DNA of 44,663 bases from Armatimonadota bacterium. GTDB taxonomy: Bacteria > Armatimonadota > Armatimonadia > Armatimonadales > Capsulimonadaceae. The stretch covers positions 1 to 44,663 of the forward strand of contig JANXMY010000039.1 of assembly GCA_025354405.1 (NCBI GenBank). The letters are read 5' to 3'. The notes below the pieces were generated by a model. It was not told the DNA's origin and ran no database searches. It worked only from the letters and a program-made list of their open reading frames with translations. The translations under genes and the position numbers were made by a program. How positions within the stretch are numbered: the stretch's first letter is position 1; each line of letters starts with the position of its first letter. Of the stretch, positions 6,685-14,892 are shown piece after piece.

Positions 6685-8214
6685 ATGACAACTCTTGCCC
6701 GCTCCTGGACCACCTTCGCCTGGACCGCATTTGCGGGATTGATGCTCGCCGGGGCCTTGCCGCATCTGGACTGGGGCTGGCTGGCCTGGGTCGGTTTAGT
6801 ACCGTTTCTGCGGCTGCTTCCGCTGAAAAATAAGCGTACCGCCTTCGCGTATGGCCTGGTTCTCGGCGTGTTTTACCTGGGAGTTATGGCCTACTGGGTC
6901 GCGGTCTTCGCGGCCCCGATTATCGGCCCCGGCCTGAGCATCCTCGGCTGGGCTTTAGTCACAGCGTATCAGGCTTTTTACCTGGGAGTCTGGGCGGTCG
7001 GAGCGCAGTGGCTGCGCACACGTGAAAGCCCCTGGGCCTTCCGGCTGGGCGTTCCCGCGCTATGGGCAATTGTCGAGTGGTGGCGGCAGTCGGGGCCGCT
7101 GGGGCTGAGCTGGGGCGACCTGGCTTACACCCAGCATTTGGCCCTGCCGATTTTGCAAATTACGAAGCTCACGGGCATCTGGGGCCTAGCGTTTTTGATC
7201 GTTCTGGTAAATGTGGCGATAACCGAAGTAAGCCAGATCAGGAGGGCGGGGGCAGATAAGAAGAGAGGAGCCTTTCTGATCTTGACCTCCGTGCTTGTCG
7301 CCGCGGCGCTCCTGTTCGGCAGTGTGACGATCCGTACCGAGCACTTGCATCCGACTTTTGTGGCGGCGGCACTACAGGGAAATATCAACCAGAATGTCAC
7401 GCAGAATGCGGCGTACGAGAGGCGCGTTCAGAAGACCTTCAGCGCGCAGACCCAGGCGGCGGTCTCGCAAGGTGCGATGCTGACGGTCTGGCCGGAAACC
7501 GCCTATCCGGGCTATTTGCAGAGCAGCTTGAATACGCAAAACCTAACAGCTGCGATTATCGGGGGAATAGATTACGACTGGAAATCTCGCAAAAACGCCA
7601 ACTCGTTGTTTCTGCGAAACACGCGGGGGCAAGTAACGGGGAGTTATCGCAAGCGGCAGCTGGTTCCCTTTGGAGAGTTCGTGCCGGGGCGACGCTGGCT
7701 GCCGTTTTTAGAGGCGCTGCATGTCACCGTGTTCGATATGCAGGCGGGGGCGAGCACGCAGCCACTGCTCGACGGTGGGCCGGGGATCGGCAGGATCGGC
7801 ACGGTGATCTGTTTCGAGTCCTCTTACCCGAGGCTGACACGGGAACAGGTCGCACGCGGAGCGGGCCTGCTGGTGATCTCCACCGATGACACCTGGTTCG
7901 GACGCACCGCCGCCGCGCGGCAGCATTCGGCGATGGCGGCGGTCCGGGCAGCGGAGACGGATCGATACCTGGTCCGCAGCGCGGCAACCGGTGTCTCCCA
8001 GGTGGTAGACCCAACCGGTCGGGTGTTAACGGAGGCGGGCTTATTCCGGCCCGCTGTCGTGGCTGCCCCAGTCGAGGCACGCACCACACGCACTCTGTAC
8101 GTGCGCTGGGGAGACTGGTTCATCGGCTTCTGCGGGCTGTTTCTCGTCGGGCTTGGCGTTTTTAGTGCTCGTGTTAGTGCTCGTGGTCGCCGCGCAGGAA
8201 CTTCTCGTAGTTAG
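6685..8214 (+). CDS. lnt: Apolipoprotein N-acyltransferase
   Basis: A 509-residue inner-membrane enzyme that N-acylates the diacylglyceryl-Cys of apolipoproteins. Residues 1-215 hold about six transmembrane helices. The periplasmic nitrilase-like domain spans about 225-475, with all three catalytic residues in place: Glu271 (VWPET), Lys323 (YRKRQLVPFGE) and Cys376 (GTVICFESS). A final transmembrane helix (WGDWFIGFCGLFLVGLG) precedes a basic tail. It has normal family length. The 3' end runs 41 bases into the opposing gene at 8174-8629. Its presence supports a diderm cell with mature triacylated lipoproteins. Confidence 0.95.
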   Translation: MTTLARSWTTFAWTAFAGLMLAGALPHLDWGWLAWVGLVPFLRLLPLKNKRTAFAYGLVLGVFYLGVMAYWVAVFAAPIIGPGLSILGWALVTAYQAFYLGVWAVGAQWLRTRESPWAFRLGVPALWAIVEWWRQSGPLGLSWGDLAYTQHLALPILQITKLTGIWGLAFLIVLVNVAITEVSQIRRAGADKKRGAFLILTSVLVAAALLFGSVTIRTEHLHPTFVAAALQGNINQNVTQNAAYERRVQKTFSAQTQAAVSQGAMLTVWPETAYPGYLQSSLNTQNLTAAIIGGIDYDWKSRKNANSLFLRNTRGQVTGSYRKRQLVPFGEFVPGRRWLPFLEALHVTVFDMQAGASTQPLLDGGPGIGRIGTVICFESSYPRLTREQVARGAGLLVISTDDTWFGRTAAARQHSAMAAVRAAETDRYLVRSAATGVSQVVDPTGRVLTEAGLFRPAVVAAPVEARTTRTLYVRWGDWFIGFCGLFLVGLGVFSARVSARGRRAGTSRS

Positions 8215-8629
8215 GTCCGGTGACACCGCAGTCCCAGTGTTCCTTCCCCCGGTGGAGTTCCAGTCCGGCCCGCAGGCCGCCGGGCGGGAAAAACGACACG
8301 AAGCGAAACATACCCTGCGTCCCAGGCATCAGCGTTCCGGTTGAGACTAGATAGGTCGGTGCCTCGGGTTCGTCGAGAGCGACTTCCCAGTGCAGGCGTG
8401 ACCAGCCGCGCGGGGCAGATTTATGCATCCAGAACCCAGGCTCCGGGCCGCCGGAGGTCAGGCCCAGAAACAGGGGTTTCGGCTGGTAATCCGGTCGAAA
8501 GAGATAGGGACCAATACGAATTTTCGTAATCGCGGGCTTGCCTTCATCGGCACGCAGCAAAAGTTCGAAAACGAAGCCGTCGTTGCCCGCCACACAGGTG
8601 AGCTGAGGGGCGACTTCCGGGATAATCAT
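8174..8629 (-). CDS. Hypothetical protein
   Basis: A 151-residue protein that I cannot assign. It begins MIIPEVAPQLTCVAGNDGFVFELLLR and contains several Pro/Gly-rich aromatic stretches (GPYLFRPDYQPKPLFLGL, EPGFWMHKSAPRGWSRLHWEVAL). It ends with a short basic and acidic tail, RGDHEH. There is no signal peptide or membrane segment, so it is probably a cytosolic beta-rich protein. The start at ATG 8629 has a strong site (TTTGGAGGA, six bases upstream), and the promoter lies at 8671-8679. Its 3' end overlaps lnt tail to tail by 41 bases. Confidence 0.65.
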   Translation of the reverse strand: MIIPEVAPQLTCVAGNDGFVFELLLRADEGKPAITKIRIGPYLFRPDYQPKPLFLGLTSGGPEPGFWMHKSAPRGWSRLHWEVALDEPEAPTYLVSTGTLMPGTQGMFRFVSFFPPGGLRAGLELHRGKEHWDCGVTGPNYEKFLRGDHEH

Positions 8630-8670
8630 GCAATCCTCCAAAAAAAGCGAGAAGATATTCTACGCCCTTT

Positions 8671-8679
8671 ATTATAGCA
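8671..8679 (-). promoter_or_regulatory. Extended -10 promoter of the 8174-8629 gene
   Basis: The minus strand reads TGCTATAAT, a perfect -10 with the TG extension. The surrounding 15 bases (GTGTGCTATAATAAA) are identical to the promoter at 35338-35346. Confidence 0.55.
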
Positions 8680-8709
8680 CACTTGGGCACAGACTCAAAG
8701 GAGAAAACG

Positions 8710-9441
8710 ATGGAACCGATTGAAATCTGGGGTATGGTCTTTGAAATCGTACGAAAACAGCTGCCTACCCCCGCCGTCTGGCTGGCGATGCAGGCCGTCA
8801 AGCCGCTGGCGATCGACGGCAATTACTTCGTTGCCGCTCTGCCTCCGCAGGAACAGTATCTTTCCAGCAACCTGCAGGACGATCAGACCGCAACTGCGAT
8901 TGAAGACGCTCTGAAGGAGATTACCGGCCGAATACTCGCCTTCCGCCTGATCGAAGGAGCAACACTGGCGGATTGGGAACAGGAGAAAGCGAGAGAATTC
9001 GCTCCGATTCCTGAGCCAGCACCCGCCGCTGTCCCCGGCCATGCCGTGATGGGCAAAGCCGCACCGACGGGCAAAGCCGAACCGGCGGCTCAGCCCATTT
9101 CTTCCTCGGCACACTTAACGTCGGCAGATTCGACGCGCAGCGTTAGCCCCACCTGGGAAAAGCTGAATGAACGGCTGATGCAAGGCTACAAATCTGCCCC
9201 TTTCATTAAATATCCGCACGGACAGGCACAATTTGTGTTAGCAGCCGTCCAGTGCATCTCCGACACGATGGATCTTCTTATGCCCCCGACGGGCGCAGTG
9301 CGTGAAGATCAGCAGGAACGTGCTCTCGCCAAAGTCATCGAGCGTCTTGGCAGTGTCATCAACCTCGACCCCATGTTTTTATCATTGGAGCTGCTGCGCT
9401 TTCGAGGTGGGCAGGGGAAATGGCCCCACAACACATTGTAG
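8710..9441 (+). CDS. Protein with DnaA domain-I-like N-terminus, function unknown
   Basis: A 243-residue protein. Residues 1-85 resemble the N-terminal protein-interaction domain of DnaA: the pattern IWGMVFEIVRKQLPTPAVWL, a strand pair (VKPLAIDGNYFVAALP), then a helix and a last strand (IEDALKEITGRILAFRLI). There is no AAA+ or DNA-binding domain. A Pro/Ala-rich linker (about 100-145) leads to a helical C-terminal domain (FVLAAVQCISDTMDLLM). The start is ATG 8710, preceded by AAAGGAG seven bases away. The stop TAG belongs to the arm of the repeat at 9437-9539. I infer that it binds a replication or DNA-repair partner; this is not shown by the sequence. Confidence 0.6.
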   Translation: MEPIEIWGMVFEIVRKQLPTPAVWLAMQAVKPLAIDGNYFVAALPPQEQYLSSNLQDDQTATAIEDALKEITGRILAFRLIEGATLADWEQEKAREFAPIPEPAPAAVPGHAVMGKAAPTGKAEPAAQPISSSAHLTSADSTRSVSPTWEKLNERLMQGYKSAPFIKYPHGQAQFVLAAVQCISDTMDLLMPPTGAVREDQQERALAKVIERLGSVINLDPMFLSLELLRFRGGQGKWPHNTL

Positions 9442-9539
9442 GGGCGCTGCTTGCTGCGCCCTCTTTCCTATCCTAAACTCATTTTTAAGATAAGAAATGA
9501 AGAGAGGGCAAAGAGGGCGCAGCAAGCAGCGCCCCTACA
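9437..9539. repeat. GTAGGGGCG-family palindrome, non-coding copy
   Basis: The arms 9437-9466 and 9510-9539 are exact 30-bp reverse complements, beginning TGTAGGGGCGCTGCTTGCTG. The spacer is about 43 bases and carries a partial second copy of AGAGGGC beside the right arm. The left arm contains the stop codon of the preceding gene. Related copies are at 20416-20600, 34687-34889 and, in part, 26323-26528. Confidence 0.85.
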
Positions 9540-9571
9540 GGTAGGACGGAAGTGTGGCTCACATATAAGTC

Positions 9572-9601
9572 TTGACTTTGACGAACGCCCTGTGCTAAAA
9601 T
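9572..9601 (+). promoter_or_regulatory. Promoter of tRNA-Ala
   Basis: TTGACT (9572-9577), an 18-base spacer ending TGC, and TAAAAT (9596-9601), giving an extended -10. The mature tRNA begins 13 bases further on. Confidence 0.6.
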
Positions 9602-9613
9602 AATTCTGCCTGT

Positions 9614-9686
9614 GGGGCTATAGCGCAGTTGGTAGCGCGCTTCATTCGCATTGAAGAGGTCAGGGGTTCGAATCCCCTTAGCTCCA
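9614..9686 (+). tRNA. tRNA-Ala, anticodon CGC
   Basis: The 73 bases fold as a full cloverleaf. The acceptor is GGGGCTA/TAGCTCC with discriminator A, and includes the G3:U70 pair that is the alanine identity element. The D stem is GCGC/GCGC, the anticodon stem CTTCA/TGAAG with loop TTCGCAT (anticodon CGC at 9647-9649, reading GCG), and the T stem AGGGG/CCCCT with TTCGAAT. CCA is not encoded. It has its own promoter and terminator. Confidence 0.97.
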
Positions 9687-9707
9687 TATCAAATTTGCTT
9701 CCAAATC

Positions 9708-9739
9708 AGAAAAGCCACTCTTCACGGAGTGGCTTTTCT
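9708..9739. terminator. Bidirectional terminator between tRNA-Ala and holA
   Basis: The 13-bp stem AGAAAAGCCACTC / GAGTGGCTTTTCT has a TTCACG loop and T-runs on both strands. It would end the tRNA transcript on the plus strand and the holA operon on the minus strand (holA stop at 9744). Confidence 0.85.
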
Positions 9740-9743
9740 GGTT

Positions 9744-10943
9744 TTACAGCTTGGGCGAAAGCTCCGGCACCGGGCGGCACAGCTCGACTACCAGCAAACG
9801 CAAATTCGAGGCCGGGTCTTCAGCGGGGGCGGTAGCGGCGAGGGCCGCACCGGGAGGAATACTCTTCATTGCCAAATCGCTTGCGAGAACACGCTTCAGC
9901 CCCCCACGCAGGGCAGGCCAAGTCCAGCCCCGGGCCTGTTCCTGCAAGTTCTTGAGAAGAAACGACTGCCGCTGGGTCATGCCAAGCATTTCGCCTGACA
10001 GCACCGCCTGAACCTCCGGCGGCAGACCTCCCTTGATGTTGAAGCCATTCAAGCGGTGGTCCGACAGATACTTAGCGCCCCAGAGATGACGCAGATGCCG
10101 GGCCAGCATGACAAAGGTCCGGGCAGCGACCGCGTCGGGCTTGTCTCCTGCTTCCAGCAAGGCGTCGGCCTCCGCCAGAGCGCGGCGCGGGTCGCGGCTG
10201 CCAACCGCATCCAGCAGGGCGAAAATATTGTCGTGGGCGGAGTGCAGCCCCACGGCGGCGGCGTCTTCCGACGTAATCTGGGGACGATCTCCGGAGTAAG
10301 CAACCACTTTCTCCAGCTCGTGTATCAGGACATTGATATCTCCCGTGCGTCCTCCCCCACCCCGCTCCGCCGCCGTCGCTTTCGCACGCTCCGTAATCAG
10401 CGTCAGGGCAGCCGGTTCGATTGTTTTCCCGCAGCCTTTTAAGAAAGAGCTGGCACGCGCCTTGAGGTCCGACTCAACCGGGGCATCGCACAGCACCGTC
10501 GCACCGTTTTTGCCGGCTGCGTTGACCAGCTTCGCCCCGAGCGTTTTCCCTTTGACTTTCCCGGCATCATACTCCGTCGCCCCGGCCACCAGCACCAGGC
10601 AGGTCAGCTCGCCGAGTTTCGCAAGGCCTTGGGCCAGTGACTCTTGATCGTCTTTGCCCAGGCGCTGGATATTTGTGACGATCACCACCCGCCGCTCAGA
10701 GGCGATCGGTACGCCTCCGGCCGATGCCAGAATCGCGCGGGCCGCCTCTCCGGCCTCCCCCGCTCCCGTCGGCGGAATATCGCGCTCCTCGCGGTCAAAA
10801 TCCGCAAATGACGCATCGAGCAGCGGCTCCGTTAGTTTCTGCACGGCTTCCCGCTTGAGTGCATCGTCGCTGCCGGTCAGCAGATAGACCCGTTCGGCAG
10901 GCTGAGGAAAGCCTTTAGCGAGTTTGGCGTAATCGAGTTCCAT
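9744..10943 (-). CDS. holA: DNA polymerase III, delta subunit
   Basis: The clamp-loader delta subunit (399 residues), which opens the beta clamp. Domain I begins with RVYLLTGSDDALKREAVQKL, the degenerate nucleotide-site region typical of delta. RRVVIVTNIQRL and LVLVAGATEYDAGK follow, then the helical lid domain and the collar (RHLRHLWGAKYL, GMTQRQSFLLKNLQEQARGW). It is somewhat longer than the usual 330-350 residues. The start ATG 10943 (MELDYAKL) has GGGAG upstream; the frame is open four codons further. It overlaps the end of the transglutaminase gene by 29 bases and is last in that operon, so it is probably translationally coupled to unrelated envelope genes. Confidence 0.9.
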   Translation of the reverse strand: MELDYAKLAKGFPQPAERVYLLTGSDDALKREAVQKLTEPLLDASFADFDREERDIPPTGAGEAGEAARAILASAGGVPIASERRVVIVTNIQRLGKDDQESLAQGLAKLGELTCLVLVAGATEYDAGKVKGKTLGAKLVNAAGKNGATVLCDAPVESDLKARASSFLKGCGKTIEPAALTLITERAKATAAERGGGGRTGDINVLIHELEKVVAYSGDRPQITSEDAAAVGLHSAHDNIFALLDAVGSRDPRRALAEADALLEAGDKPDAVAARTFVMLARHLRHLWGAKYLSDHRLNGFNIKGGLPPEVQAVLSGEMLGMTQRQSFLLKNLQEQARGWTWPALRGGLKRVLASDLAMKSIPPGAALAATAPAEDPASNLRLLVVELCRPVPELSPKL

Positions 10944-13209
10944 CAAGGCTCCCATTTCTTCGGTTTTTATTGCTTCGGTTTTCAGTGCGTCGAAGCAGCC
11001 GGTTCCACCACGCGTATCGCGCGGTGGCCTCTAGCTGCGCCAGGCCGCGGCTCCAGTCAGCAGCGCTCTGGTCAACTGCCTCGGGGTTTCCATAACATAT
11101 TCGGGTGAATGCCTCCGTCAGCGGAGTAACCAGTGCCGGCGGAATGGCCAGACCGAATTCTTGTGACTGTGCGTTCAAATAAGAGGTGGCGCGGACCGCG
11201 TACTCGGCGGGCGTTTCCGACAGGCGGCGCGGCAAGCCGAGGCGAGTCAGAGCGCGGGAGAGACGAACATACTGCTGTCCCAGAGCCGTTTGCTGCGCAC
11301 TGGAGCTGCTAATGGGCTGGATTAGTGCCTTTCGGGCACGGTACCGATCGAAGACTTCCGTTTTGACGACAAATACGAGGATGAGCGAAATTGCCCCGGC
11401 CAGCAGCAGAATCGGCATCAAATCTTCAGCCGGTGGCAGGCGCAGGTGAGACAGCCAGGTCATCAGGCCGTTTCGATGCGTGGCGGAGGTGCTGGGTACG
11501 GAGCCGTCGGTCCGCGACCCCGCTGTCGGGTCGAAGGCCGCCCAGCCAGCCCCGGGAAAGTAGACCTCTGTCCAGGCATGCTTATCTTCACCGCGCAGAT
11601 TGTAGCCGTCCGTGGAAGCTTCTCCGGGAGCGAAGCCGGTTGCCAGCCGGGCAGGGATGCCCGCCGTCCGGCACAGAACTGCCATCGACGACGCAAACAT
11701 ATCGCAGTAGCCAAGCCGAGTTTCCCCGAGGAACGCATGGACATGGTCGGTGTCGGCAGAGATCGGACGGACGGTGAGCGAGTAGATACAGCGCTGCGAG
11801 ACCCAGCTGCGGATCGCCAAAGCTTTATCCAGCGGAGTCTGCCGATCGGAGGGCAGGCTCTGCAGGGCTTCGGTCAGCATGGCCCGGTAAAATGCCACGT
11901 CCGCCTCGGTGGTCAGTGGGCTCCTCTCCTGCGGCAGATATAACCGACTGACTTCGGCGGGATAGTCCGTTCCTGCTTGCCGCAGACGTCCCTGGTCGGA
12001 GAGCTGCATCGGATCCGGGGCCACCTGCGACGTAACCGAATAGGAAAAATTGACACGGCTTGCCTCGACGAGGTCCAGGCGGCCGTCACGGCAGCGACGG
12101 GGGGTGCGCTGCGCCCTACCCTCCATCTCGAGGCGGCGCGGCGCGGCGGCATAGTAAAACTGCCCCGTATCACCCAGGACTTTGAAAGTTGCCGTCACCT
12201 CGGGGGAAACGGGAGAGGCCTCATCGCCGGGAGTCAGGTCGGGGGGCAGCGGATACCCACCCTGAATATCGGGGCCTTCCACCGGCACGCTCTGGTTTTC
12301 CAGCGAGCTTTGCCAGCCACTGCCCGTGTAAACGTCATAAGTGCGTCCACGCCACAGATGTTCCTGATGGTCGGAAACCGTGACCCGCATAACCACTTCC
12401 GGACTGGAAGTCCAGGCATCGCCCGTGCCGATCTGAAGGTTATCGTCGTCGGAGAAGTGCAGGACAGTACTGGTCTGCACCAAGTTAGATTTCCCCAGGG
12501 CCAATCGCCGGATTGCCTGCCCCACCGAAAAGCGCGCAAACACCGCCTGGGCCGGAACGATTACGATCAGCCCTAGCAGCAGCACGATCAGGCCGCACAA
12601 TCCTGCCTGCACAAATTGAGCAGTCAGCAGACGCGGAGGCATTGCACTCCGCGCCGCAAGCGGCGCACGAGCACGGTTCTGCAGATAGTTAAGATGGATC
12701 AGCAGAAAGACGACCGTGAGGATAAAGATGCCGAAATAGATCAGCAGATAGTCGTTCGGATTATTCTCCACCGACAGTCCCAGAGCCGCCATGGCCGGAA
12801 CCATGCAGCCCATCACCCGGTTGTCGTTTCGGAGTGCCCAGGTCCAGGCAGTCGCCCCCCAGACCAGCGTACAGAGCAGACGCATCTGCGGCGTATCCGC
12901 ACCCTCAGGCATAAACTGCTGCGGGGCGATCTGCCCCCCGGCGAACGCCGCGATGACCAGCAGCACCAAGGCCGCAAACCCGGCGTCAACCCAGTTCGCA
13001 TTGATTCCCAGACGCCGGCTGCCGTACGAAAATATGAAGCCGAGGCCCGAGAGCAGAATTGTTCCCAGCAGCCAATTCGGGTCCGGTGTGGAGAGGGTCG
13101 AATACGCCGCCAGCGTGCCGCACAGCGTGATCACCACCCCAGCCAGATACAGAGGCAAACTGGGCACCTCCGCTTTTTTGCTTTCCAAAGTACTAACCGT
13201 TCCAGCCAT
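10915..13209 (-). CDS. TgpA-like transglutaminase-domain membrane protein
   Basis: A 764-residue protein of the DUF3488/transglutaminase/DUF4129 architecture. An N-terminal bundle of about six transmembrane helices is followed by a periplasmic region with a transglutaminase-like domain whose triad is intact: Cys near 502 (LGYCDMFASS), His near 544 (DKHAWTEVYF) and Asp near 560 (AFDPTAG). Next come another helix (LMPILLLAGAISLILVFVV) and a C-terminal DUF4129-like segment (TPAEYAVRATSYL). The start is ATG 13209 (MAGTVSTLES), with GGAGAGGAG upstream. It overlaps the DUF58 gene by 17 bases; this pairing, often with a MoxR ATPase, is widespread. The substrate is unknown. Confidence 0.88.
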   Translation of the reverse strand: MAGTVSTLESKKAEVPSLPLYLAGVVITLCGTLAAYSTLSTPDPNWLLGTILLSGLGFIFSYGSRRLGINANWVDAGFAALVLLVIAAFAGGQIAPQQFMPEGADTPQMRLLCTLVWGATAWTWALRNDNRVMGCMVPAMAALGLSVENNPNDYLLIYFGIFILTVVFLLIHLNYLQNRARAPLAARSAMPPRLLTAQFVQAGLCGLIVLLLGLIVIVPAQAVFARFSVGQAIRRLALGKSNLVQTSTVLHFSDDDNLQIGTGDAWTSSPEVVMRVTVSDHQEHLWRGRTYDVYTGSGWQSSLENQSVPVEGPDIQGGYPLPPDLTPGDEASPVSPEVTATFKVLGDTGQFYYAAAPRRLEMEGRAQRTPRRCRDGRLDLVEASRVNFSYSVTSQVAPDPMQLSDQGRLRQAGTDYPAEVSRLYLPQERSPLTTEADVAFYRAMLTEALQSLPSDRQTPLDKALAIRSWVSQRCIYSLTVRPISADTDHVHAFLGETRLGYCDMFASSMAVLCRTAGIPARLATGFAPGEASTDGYNLRGEDKHAWTEVYFPGAGWAAFDPTAGSRTDGSVPSTSATHRNGLMTWLSHLRLPPAEDLMPILLLAGAISLILVFVVKTEVFDRYRARKALIQPISSSSAQQTALGQQYVRLSRALTRLGLPRRLSETPAEYAVRATSYLNAQSQEFGLAIPPALVTPLTEAFTRICYGNPEAVDQSAADWSRGLAQLEATARYAWWNRLLRRTENRSNKNRRNGSLDGTRLRQTR

Positions 13210-14404
13210 AGTCACTCCTCTCCAGAAGCGATTGTAAATCGTCACCACGCCGTACTTGCCGCACAAACGGATCATCGCGGAAGGGGGCCTGCCCGGCCGG
13301 ATCACGTCTGAAGGAAGCGGAGTCCAGTGCAAATCCAAAGTGCTGACCGCCGCGCGCATTCCATTCGCCGAGAAAGGCCGCCAGGCGGGAGCTCTCGAAG
13401 TCCGGCGTGATTAAGACAAGGGTCGCCGCCGCCGCACCTTCCGCACGGTCGGCTTCCAGGGAGGCGGCCAGCGGCTCAGCGGCATCCGACGATGCCCGGG
13501 CGAGACACTCCAAAAGTCGCGGCATATCGTTCAGATTGGAGGCCGGGGCAGAATCTTCGGGGGAAATGGTCTGTGTCAGCAGCCGCACCGTATGTCCATA
13601 GCGCAGCAGATCGTCGAGAAGGGTCGCGGTCAGGCTGATCGCCGTTTCCAGAGCACTGCCCTCTCCTTCGCCGGTTCCTCGATAGGCGTCGAGGGAAAGG
13701 TCCAGCGCGACTACCACATCGAGTGTCACGCCCTGGGCATACTCGGTCACGGCCAGCCGCCCGGTCCGGGCCGTCGTTCGCCAATGGACACGGCGCATTT
13801 CATCACCCGGCTGGTACTCCCGAACTCCGTAGAAATCGTCTCCTTCGCCCCGAATCAGCGCACTAGCCGAGCCGCGCCATCCTTGGGAAGCTGCGCCGCG
13901 CAGCCACGATGTCCGCAGGGGAATCAGCGCGGGGGTGACCACCAGCTCGGTCACCACCGGCAGGTTCTGCGTAAAAGTTTGCAGTCCCAGTGGGTCGGTC
14001 GAATAGACCTGTGCCGGACCAATAGAGAATACGCCTCGGCTCGGTGTTTCCAGTTGGGCGTGCGTTTCCCCGCTTTCGCCTGGCCAGAGGGTCATTACCA
14101 GGGGTGGGCCGCTCTGGGAAAATGTCACCCCGCGCGGCAGGGTGTCTCGGACCAGCAGGTAAAATTTCGGCAGCCGACTGCTGTTAGCCAGCGTATAAGT
14201 CAGCGAAACCGTCTCCCCCGCCGTCGCCGAAACCGGCAAGAAGCGCTCGCACGACAGCCCTCCCAGCATCAGCCAGCCCATCATGTACGAAACCGCAGGA
14301 ATCAGCCACAAAATCGCTGCCATCAAGTACAAACTTGGCAGCGTAAACAGCACCGCCACAATCATGACAAACAGGCCCGCAACATTAAATATCAGACGTT
14401 TCAT
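13193..14404 (-). CDS. DUF58-domain protein
   Basis: A 403-residue protein with two N-terminal transmembrane helices (about 5-45), then an Ig-like section (SATAGETVSLTYTLANSSRLPKFYLL). The DUF58 signature YQPGDEMRRVHWRTTARTGRL lies around 200-220, followed by a von Willebrand A-like fold (VVVALDLSLDAYRG). DUF58 proteins occur next to TgpA-like transglutaminases and MoxR ATPases and are thought to assist maturation of envelope complexes. No MoxR gene is found here. It is the first gene of the DUF58-TgpA-holA overlap group; the small secreted protein gene ends 39 bases after the window position of its start. Confidence 0.88.
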   Translation of the reverse strand: MKRLIFNVAGLFVMIVAVLFTLPSLYLMAAILWLIPAVSYMMGWLMLGGLSCERFLPVSATAGETVSLTYTLANSSRLPKFYLLVRDTLPRGVTFSQSGPPLVMTLWPGESGETHAQLETPSRGVFSIGPAQVYSTDPLGLQTFTQNLPVVTELVVTPALIPLRTSWLRGAASQGWRGSASALIRGEGDDFYGVREYQPGDEMRRVHWRTTARTGRLAVTEYAQGVTLDVVVALDLSLDAYRGTGEGEGSALETAISLTATLLDDLLRYGHTVRLLTQTISPEDSAPASNLNDMPRLLECLARASSDAAEPLAASLEADRAEGAAAATLVLITPDFESSRLAAFLGEWNARGGQHFGFALDSASFRRDPAGQAPFRDDPFVRQVRRGDDLQSLLERSDYGWNG

Positions 14405-14443
14405 AAGCTGCTGAAATTATACCTGATGCGGCACAGGTGTGGT

Positions 14444-14734
14444 TTAGTGCCGCCCCGCTCCCCAGAGCACTTTCTTAACCACACTATTGACCGCAGGTGG
14501 GCCGATACTGGGAACCAGGCCCAGCTTGTCGGCCACCTCCCCCACTTTCAGCACCATCTTCCCGCCATTGACCACCGATTTAGTCACGGGATATGCCAGC
14601 GCAGCCAGCCCCTTGCCGAGATTGATCTTCGGCATCCGAACGCGCGGCAGCAGATGCATCCCACCCATCGCGGGAGGGGCCGTTAGCAGGGTCGCAAGAA
14701 GGACAAAAAGACCGAATGAAAGCAGACGTTTCAT
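14444..14734 (-). CDS. Small secreted protein of unknown function
   Basis: A 96-residue protein. MKRLLSFGLFVLLATLLTAPPAMGG is a clear Sec signal peptide with likely cleavage after AMG near residue 24. The mature 70 residues are basic with alternating Gly, Val and Lys (INLGKGLAALAYPVTKSVV, GGKMVLKVGEVADKLGLV) and no Cys. No family recognised. It lies 39 bases upstream of DUF58 on the same strand and may lead that operon. The end of ftsZ is 158 bases further upstream, with a strong terminator between. Confidence 0.6.
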   Translation of the reverse strand: MKRLLSFGLFVLLATLLTAPPAMGGMHLLPRVRMPKINLGKGLAALAYPVTKSVVNGGKMVLKVGEVADKLGLVPSIGPPAVNSVVKKVLWGAGRH

Positions 14735-14842
14735 GTAAGTTGTCCATTTCCGAGAACCTTCCCAGGGCTAAACGGCTGGGTGCTCAAGCTCATCCCTTGG
14801 GCCGGGCATCCCACAGGATTTTAAGAAGCGGCTCACCCTAAC

Positions 14843-14882
14843 AAAAAACGGCCCCGGCGCTTACACGCCGGGGCCGTTTTTT
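14843..14882 (-). terminator. Terminator after ftsZ
   Basis: The perfect 17-bp stem AAAAAACGGCCCCGGCG with loop CTTACA has a T6 run on the reading strand. It lies ten bases beyond the ftsZ stop and closes the dcw cluster. Confidence 0.9.
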
Positions 14883-14892
14883 CACTTACTTA

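Noticed and set aside
9437-9686. Integration (att) site at tRNA-Ala
   Set aside because: No duplicated tRNA 3' end and no integrase are present; the nearby palindrome belongs to a dispersed family.
13592-14686. 364-codon plus-strand frame opposite DUF58
   Set aside because: Composition is Gln/His/Arg-rich without hydrophobic cores, and the opposite strand has a clear DUF58 gene.
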